64,000 nucleotides of DNA from Calamus simplicifolius (lineage: Eukaryota > Streptophyta > Magnoliopsida > Arecales > Arecaceae): contig UESW01005036.1 in NCBI GenBank assembly GCA_900491605.1, positions 686,536 through 750,535 on the forward strand. The letters run 5' to 3'. This document shows, one piece after another, positions 58,327-64,000 of this stretch. Under the pieces are notes generated by a model that saw only the letters and a list, made by a program, of their open reading frames with translations, made no database searches and had not been told where the DNA came from. Positions within the stretch are counted from its first letter, which is position 1, and every line of letters starts with the position of its first letter. A program made the position numbers and the translations under genes.

Positions 58327-59900
58327 ATGCGAGCTCAGGAAGCTTCCACCAGCCATGCCATGGAATGCCTCCCGCGGCCTAAACAATCAGAGGCCAACAC
58401 CCATGTTCCGCCTCTTGCACCACCATAGGCTGGCCAGTCCAATCGGCTTGACGTCCTGACTAGTCAAGTACAAGATCTGATGACGGTGGTGCGAGGACTA
58501 TAGGAACACTGCTTCGCCGCTATGCCTTTGCCACCTCAACCCCCTCCGCCTCATAAGGAGGGTCATGGAGCCAGTCAGCCTCATCAGGGCAGGACTCCTC
58601 TTGAGGCATCCCATCACTCGCTCCCTGAACCTCCCCGTCGGGAGACATCAAAGCGGCGGCGATCTCTCTCCCACCATTCTAATCGCTCCCACCGGCGGCA
58701 TGGTGAGAAGGAACCAAGACATGTGCACTCCCTGCACCGGCGGTCTTCCCCATTCTCATCTTCGGACTCATCTAAAGAGGACACCGACAGGAAGGCCGCC
58801 CATCGGGCCGAACGACGGCTTGATGAATATCACCAACGATTGGAGGAGCATAGTCGCTGGATCGCCAGCCCTCACGGGACGGACTATGACCATCGTCCCC
58901 ACTTTCTCGCCGCATCATGGAGGAGCTGGTCCCACCTCAGTTTCGTCTTCCCCAATTGGACCCGTACGACGGTATGACAGATCCTCTGGACCACTTGGAG
59001 AGCTACAAGGTTCTCATGCAAGTCCAAGGAGCGATGGACTCTCTCCTGTGTGTGGCCTTTCCGGCCACACTACGGAAGGTGGCGCGTGCATGGTACTCAC
59101 ATTTGCCACCGCGTAGCATCAATTCCTTCAGACAGCTCGAGCGATCTTTTCTGGCCCACTTTGATGCATGTCGGAAGATTTCTCGAGTGGCTGATAGCTT
59201 GTTCGCTGTCCAACAAAGGAGCGGCAAAACCCTAAAGAACTTCATCACTCGGTTCAAGGAGGCCGCGCTCAAAGTTTATAACTTGGAGGATTCTGTAGCC
59301 ACCCTAGCCCTAAAGCGAGGGCTTCGTCCTTCTAGATTTGCATATTCCCTGGATAAGAAGCCTCTCGGCTCCTGTGCCGAGCTACTAAGATGGGCACAAA
59401 GTACATTCGCACCGATGAAGCAGACTCTTCCAGGAGGGAGACCGACAAAGGTTCTAGCAAGAAACCGACACCCATGGAGCCTGCTGGAGGATGACCCAAG
59501 AAGTCTGAGCCTCCTCGTCGCTCAGACAATCGGCCTCAGACGCTTGTTCCCAAGGAGCAATTTACTCCTCTCCTTGCTCCAATATCTCACATCCTATTGG
59601 AAATTGAGGAGGAGCCCTACTTCCGACATTCGCCCCCTATGAAGTCTGGGATCCCCAGCAGCAAGGAGCTCTATTGCCGATATCACAGAGACTATGGCCA
59701 CGACACGGAAGACTGTTGCCTCTTGAAGAAAGCTATCGAGGAACTTGATCAGTAAGGTCATCTAAGCAAGTTCGTTCGGAGAGGGAACCCTACCACCGCG
59801 GGTCCATCAGCGCTTCCCACATCGCAGATTAGCATAGACAATGCCCCGACAGAAAAGTCCATGGCCATGATCTCCTAGAGGAAAGTCAGTAGTGCAAAAA
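58327..59900 (+). pseudogene. Tat-3 gag
   Basis: MRAQEASTSHAM at 58327, with two CAG-to-TAG-type stops (about 58426 and 58501). A basic His/Arg/Ser-rich segment (58560-58860) is followed by a frameshift near 58920 and then an open 241-codon capsid frame (58917-59642: DPYDGMTDPLDHLESYKVLM, RAWYSHLPPRSINSFRQLE). After a frameshift near 59400, the zinc-binding-like motif YCRYHRDYGHDTEDCC is at about 59673-59720. Same layout as Tat-2 gag. Confidence 0.87.
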
Positions 59901-59989
59901 GACAGCGAGAGGAGGAAGAAGACTCTGTAATCCATTTTTTCAAAAGGGATCTAGAAGGAGTAATAAATAAGAATGATGTTAGCATCGTC

Positions 59990-62900
59990 ATCTCTATGAC
60001 GATCGCTAAACACCCTGTAAAGCGGATTCTGGTTGATAGTGGAAGTTCAGTGAATATCTTGAGTTATGATGCTTTTGTTAGAATGAATTTGCATACAAGT
60101 TCTCTTCTACCTATCACCACTCCCTTGATGGGTTTCACTGGAGACTCCGTCAGGGTGGAGGGCGAGGTCACCTTCCCCATTACCGCTAGGACCTCACCGC
60201 GTCAGAGCACAGTTCTCATGAACTTCCTGGTGGTTCGGGTCCCACTGGCTTACAATGCAATTTTGGGGAGACCCAGCTTGAACCTGCTGGATGCTGTTAT
60301 CTCCACCAAGAGATTGCTGGTGAGATTCCCTACCAATGAAGGGGTCAAACAAATGAAGGGAGAACAGAGCCCACCACCACTCTGCTGCCACTTAGCCCCC
60401 AGCCCGCAGGAGACGATGTCGGCAGCAGCGCCTGAACCACTTGACCCCCGAGACTTGGAGAGGAGAGGGAAGCCAGCCGAGAACCTCCTAGCCTTCCCCT
60501 TGGGGAGGACCCAACGAGTACCATCCAGATCGGAGCACTACTTCCGGAAGAGGCGCACGATCGGCTCCTTGCTTTCCTGCGTGCCAACTTCGACATCTTC
60601 ACATGGTCGTCATCAGATATGCCAGGCATTCCTGAGGAGATAATCACTCATCAGCTCAACAACCTCAAGCCTAAATGCCGGCCTATCCGACAGAAGAAGA
60701 GGAGCTTCGCTCCTGATAGGCAGAAAGCCATCAATGAGGAAATCCACAAGCTAAGAGCTGCGGGCCATATCCGGGAAGTTCGCTACCCTGACTGGTTGGC
60801 TAATGTCGTGATGGTCCGCAAGGCCAACGGGAGCTGAAGGATGTGCGTAGACTTCACCGACCTCAACAAAGCATGCCCCAAGGACAGCTTTCCATTGCCT
60901 CGGATCGACCAACTGGTGGACGCTACGTCTGGCCATGAGACCCTTAGCTTCATGGACGCTTTCTTTGGGTACAACCAAATCAGGATGAACCCAGAAAATG
61001 AGAAAGCTACCTCTTTCATAACCGAGAAAGGACTATACTGCTACAAGGTGATGTCGTTCGGACTGAAGAACGCGGGGGTCACTTACCGAAGGCTAATGAA
61101 CAAAGTCTTCGAGGACCAGATCGGGCGCAACATGGAGGTATACGTGGACGACATGTTGACAAAAAGTGTCCATGCCATCAGCCATATCGCCGACCTAACG
61201 GAGACTTTCGGCAACCTCCGCCGATACCAGATGAGGCTGAACCCATGCAAATGTGCCTTTGGGATGACAGCCGGTAAATTCTTGGGTTTCATGGTGACCC
61301 AATAAGGAATCGAGGCGAACCCTGAAAAAGTACGAGCCATCCTGGACATGAGATCTCCCGCCAACAAGAAGGAAGTGGAATGCCTAACGGGAAGGGTGGC
61401 GGCCTTGAGCCGCTTTTTGTCCAGGTCCATTGAGAGGTGCTTGCCTTTCTTCAAGGCGCTCCGCAGAGTCAACGGATTTGAATGGACGAGGGAATGCCAG
61501 ATGGCCTTCGAGGGATTGAAAGAATTTTTATCCACCACGCCGCTGCTGTCCAAGCCAAAGGATGGAGAAGAACTTCTCCTGTACCTCACGGCTTCTCCCG
61601 AAGCTGTCAGTTCCATGCTGATTTGCATGGACACCAACGGAACACCAAAGCTGGTGTATTACACCAGTAAGGTGCTTCACGATGTGGAGATCGGTATTCG
61701 AGAATCAAGAAGATTATCTTCACGTTGATTGTATCCGTCCAGTGCCTTCGACCCTATTTTCAAGCTCATCTGATCGTGGTGGTCACGGACCAACCACTCA
61801 AGACGATTTTCGCTCGTCCAGATACTTCGGGCCGACTGACGAAGTGGGCGCTTAAGCTGGGAGAATTCGACCTATCTTTCCATCCTCGGTTGGCTATGAA
61901 ATCTCAGGTCCTGGCAGATTTCTTGGTCAAATGCACCTGGGGCGAGGAGCAACCAGAAGACTCCCATGCAAATCCCTTAACTCCTGGGACTGAGAGGATG
62001 AATGGATCCTTCATATGGATGGAGCGTTAAATTCCCAAGGAAGCGGAGCGGGCCTCATCCTAGCCAACCCGGATGGAATTGTAACCGAGTGCGCTCTTCG
62101 TTTTCTCTTTTCAGCCATCAACAACCAGGCGGAGTATGAGGCTCTACTGTCAGGAATAAGATTGGCCCGAGAGCTCGGGGTGAAGCACCTTAGAGCATTC
62201 ACTGACTCTCAGCTAGTCACTGACCAAATCATTGGAGAATACGAGGTGTGTGATCCTACTATGTCCCGTTACTTGAGTATGGTGCAGTCACAAGCCTTTC
62301 TCTTAGCCTACTTCAGCATCACCTACATTCCTCAGGGGGAGAACGCTAAAGCTGACGCCCTGTCCTGACTCACTACCTCAGTTGATGGGACGTTGGGAAG
62401 AACCTACATGGAGCATCTGGAAGTCCCAAGCATCGAAGCTGTGGAGGAGATCCTATCGGTCGAGCAAGAGCCTTCATGGATGGACGCTTATATCTGGTAC
62501 CTGACTGATGGTGCCCTTCCCGAGGACTCGACTGAGGCTAGGCTGCTCAAGAGATAGGCCCCGAAGTTTTTGATGATGGACAGAAAGCTCTATCGAAGAT
62601 CATTCTCATACCCGGTCCTCAAATGCATCGGCCCCACGGAAGCAGACTACATCCTGTGGAAATACATGAAGGCATATGCGGAAGTCATCTGGGGGGCAGA
62701 GCTCTGGCGTACAAAGCTTTGCGACAAGGATACTACTGGCTAACAATGAGGAAGGATGCATCAGAGCTCGTTAAGAGATGTGACAGTTGCCGACGCCATG
62801 CCAACGTCCAACGCCAACCGACGTCTCAGCTGGACCCCCTGGCCGCACCTTGGCCCTTTGCCCAGTAGGGTATGGACATCCTGGGACCATTCCCTCCGGC

Positions 62901-63709
62901 CTTCGGTCAGCGCAAATTCCTATTGGTAGCCATCGATCATTTCACCAAGTGGATCGAGGCCGAAGCACTCGCCAAGATTACCGAGGGCAAAGTGAGATCC
63001 TTCTTTTGAAAATCTATAATATGCCGGTTCGGGCTGCCGCATACTCTTGTCACTGACAACGGCCGACAGTTTGACAACACGGCCTTTCAAGAGTTTTGCA
63101 CCGAGCTAGGCATTCATCAGTGGTTCACCTCTGTGGGGCATCTCCAGACCAATGGTGCGGCCGAGGTGACCAACCGCATTATCCTTCAAGGACTTAGGGC
63201 CCGGCTAGATGACTACAAAGGACGATGGGTGGAAGAACTCCCCAGTGTGCTGTGGGCCTACCACACAACGCTGCGAGCCCCCACCTGAGAGACCCCCTTT
63301 CAGCCTGGTTTTCAGGTCTAAAGCCATCATTCCTATGGAGATAGGTGTTCCAAGCCCCCGTACGGAGTTGTACAGCAAGGGGGACAATCCAAATCAGCTG
63401 CGGGCTGACCTCGACCTAGTAATAGAACTACGAGACCGAGCGCGGCTCTGAATGGTGGGCTTCCGTCAGCGGGCGGCCAGATACTACAATGCCCGAGTAC
63501 GACCCAAGACGTTTCGTCCCGGAGACCTAGTCCTTCGACGAGCTGAAATATCAAAGCCGACAAAAGGAGGCAAGCTAGCGCCAAGATGGGAAGGACCCTA
63601 TCGAGTCACAGAGGTGCTTCATCACGGAGCATACAAAGTTGAGGGGCTAGACGGGAAGCCCCTCCCTCGCACTTGGAACGCAGACAACCTACGTCGATAT
63701 TATCAGTAG
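59990..63709 (+). pseudogene. Tat-3 pol (protease, RT, two RNase H, integrase)
   Basis: Protease RILVDSGSSVNILSYDAFV near 60027. RT from 60619 with stops at 60838 (TGG to TGA) and 61303, motifs CPKDSFPLP and YVDDML (about 61140). First RNase H near 61570-61930 with a frameshift near 61700; second RNase H at 62015-62368 with Asp-Glu-Asp positions (MDGALNSQGS, NQAEYEAL, FTDSQLV). The integrase zinc finger keeps HEGICGSH and CDSCRRHAN; the core has MDILGPFPP, VAIDHFTKW and TNGAAEVTNR; the terminal GPY-type module is APRWEGPYRV. It ends RRYYQ at 63709. No chromodomain. Several stops and slips make it inactive as written. Confidence 0.9.
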
Positions 63710-63811
63710 TTTGTTAATTTTCTTAGCTTGAGCCTGCCTGCCGAGTACTATTCAAAATATTCTCAGTGACATGTTTTTGAGTGATCCTACTTCTCCCTCG
63801 AAGCCCACCTC

Positions 63812-64000
63812 CGCGCTGGCACTCCAAGCCCGAGTCTCCCCTCGGCACTCTAAGTCCGAGTCTCCCCTCGGCACTCCAAGCTCGGCTCTACGTTAGCACT
63901 CCAAGCCCGAGTCTCCCCTCGGCACTCTAAGCCCGAGTCTCCCCTCGGCACTCAAGCCCGAGTCTCCCCTTGGCACTCAAGCCCGGCTCCGCGTCGGCAC
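63812..64000. repeat. About 26-bp tandem array downstream of Tat-3 integrase
   Basis: Units of GCACTCCAAGCCCGAGTCTC plus CCCTCG, seven or more copies running to the window edge. Third independent array in the same position as the 75-bp and 141-bp arrays of Tat-1 and Tat-2. Confidence 0.85.

Larger units (their letters stand above)
57283..64000 (+). mobile_element. Tat-3: Ty3/Gypsy Tat retrotransposon, 5' part
   Basis: The LTR (57283-58236), PBS, gag, pol and the first part of a downstream tandem array are in the window; the 3' LTR and any antisense gene lie to the right. The pol gene order and double RNase H match Tat-2, and the internal sequence is clearly homologous to Tat-1 and Tat-2, but the LTR and arrays are unrelated. 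The left junction interrupts Copia-D; the flank is AATCC, and the matching right flank is outside. Confidence 0.9.

Overview
This is eukaryotic nuclear DNA from a plant and consists almost entirely of nested transposable elements around one host gene. The GC-rich first exon, the TE lineages (Ty3/Gypsy Tat, Ty1/Copia SIRE, L1-type LINE, hAT) and intron-dense AT-rich noncoding DNA point to a monocot. A palm or another commelinid is plausible, but this is inference. No bacterial features, rRNA, tRNA or CRISPR were seen.

Layout. (1) 1-11392, minus strand: first six exons of a prolyl oligopeptidase (POP) gene; the rest lies left of the window. Its fifth intron is about 8.55 kb and holds a decayed Copia element (Copia-A, 5' LTR at 8018-8556) in the gene's own orientation. 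Exons 1, 3 and 4 each lack exactly one base in a G run (C on the plus strand), whereas exons 2, 5 and 6 are intact. (2) 11830-36957, minus strand: Tat-1, a Ty3/Gypsy Tat element. A non-autonomous hAT (13651-15529) sits in its antisense gene and a complete SIRE-type Copia (Copia-B, 23078-33425, target duplication GCCTC) sits in its pol. (3) 36958-38018: AT-rich spacer with a foldback element and a probable Copia LTR. (4) 38024-52720, plus strand: Tat-2, a complete Tat element with a perfect GTTCC duplication. (5) 52726-57282: Copia gag remnant, AT-rich DNA, a 5'-truncated LINE, and a Copia integrase remnant. (6) 57283 to the window end, plus strand: Tat-3, inserted in that remnant and running off the window.

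The three Tat elements share one plan: an LTR with a GC-rich minisatellite, a PBS resembling TTGGCRYGCCAR, gag with a CxxHxxxGHxxxxC-like motif, protease, RT, two RNase H domains in tandem (the Tat hallmark), integrase ending in a GPY-type module, and then an array of tandem repeats whose sequence differs in each element (75 bp, 141 bp, about 26 bp). In Tat-1 and Tat-2 a gene on the opposite strand follows. It encodes a domain resembling Pfam 'putative gypsy type transposon' followed by an Ala/Glu-rich coiled coil, and has its own TATA box about 400 bp inside the 3' LTR edge. This antisense unit, kept in two diverged elements, is the most interesting system in the window.

All retroelement reading frames here carry stops or frameshifts. 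Many of the stops look like C-to-T or G-to-A changes, as expected for methylated, inactive copies. The only plausible host protein-coding gene is POP.
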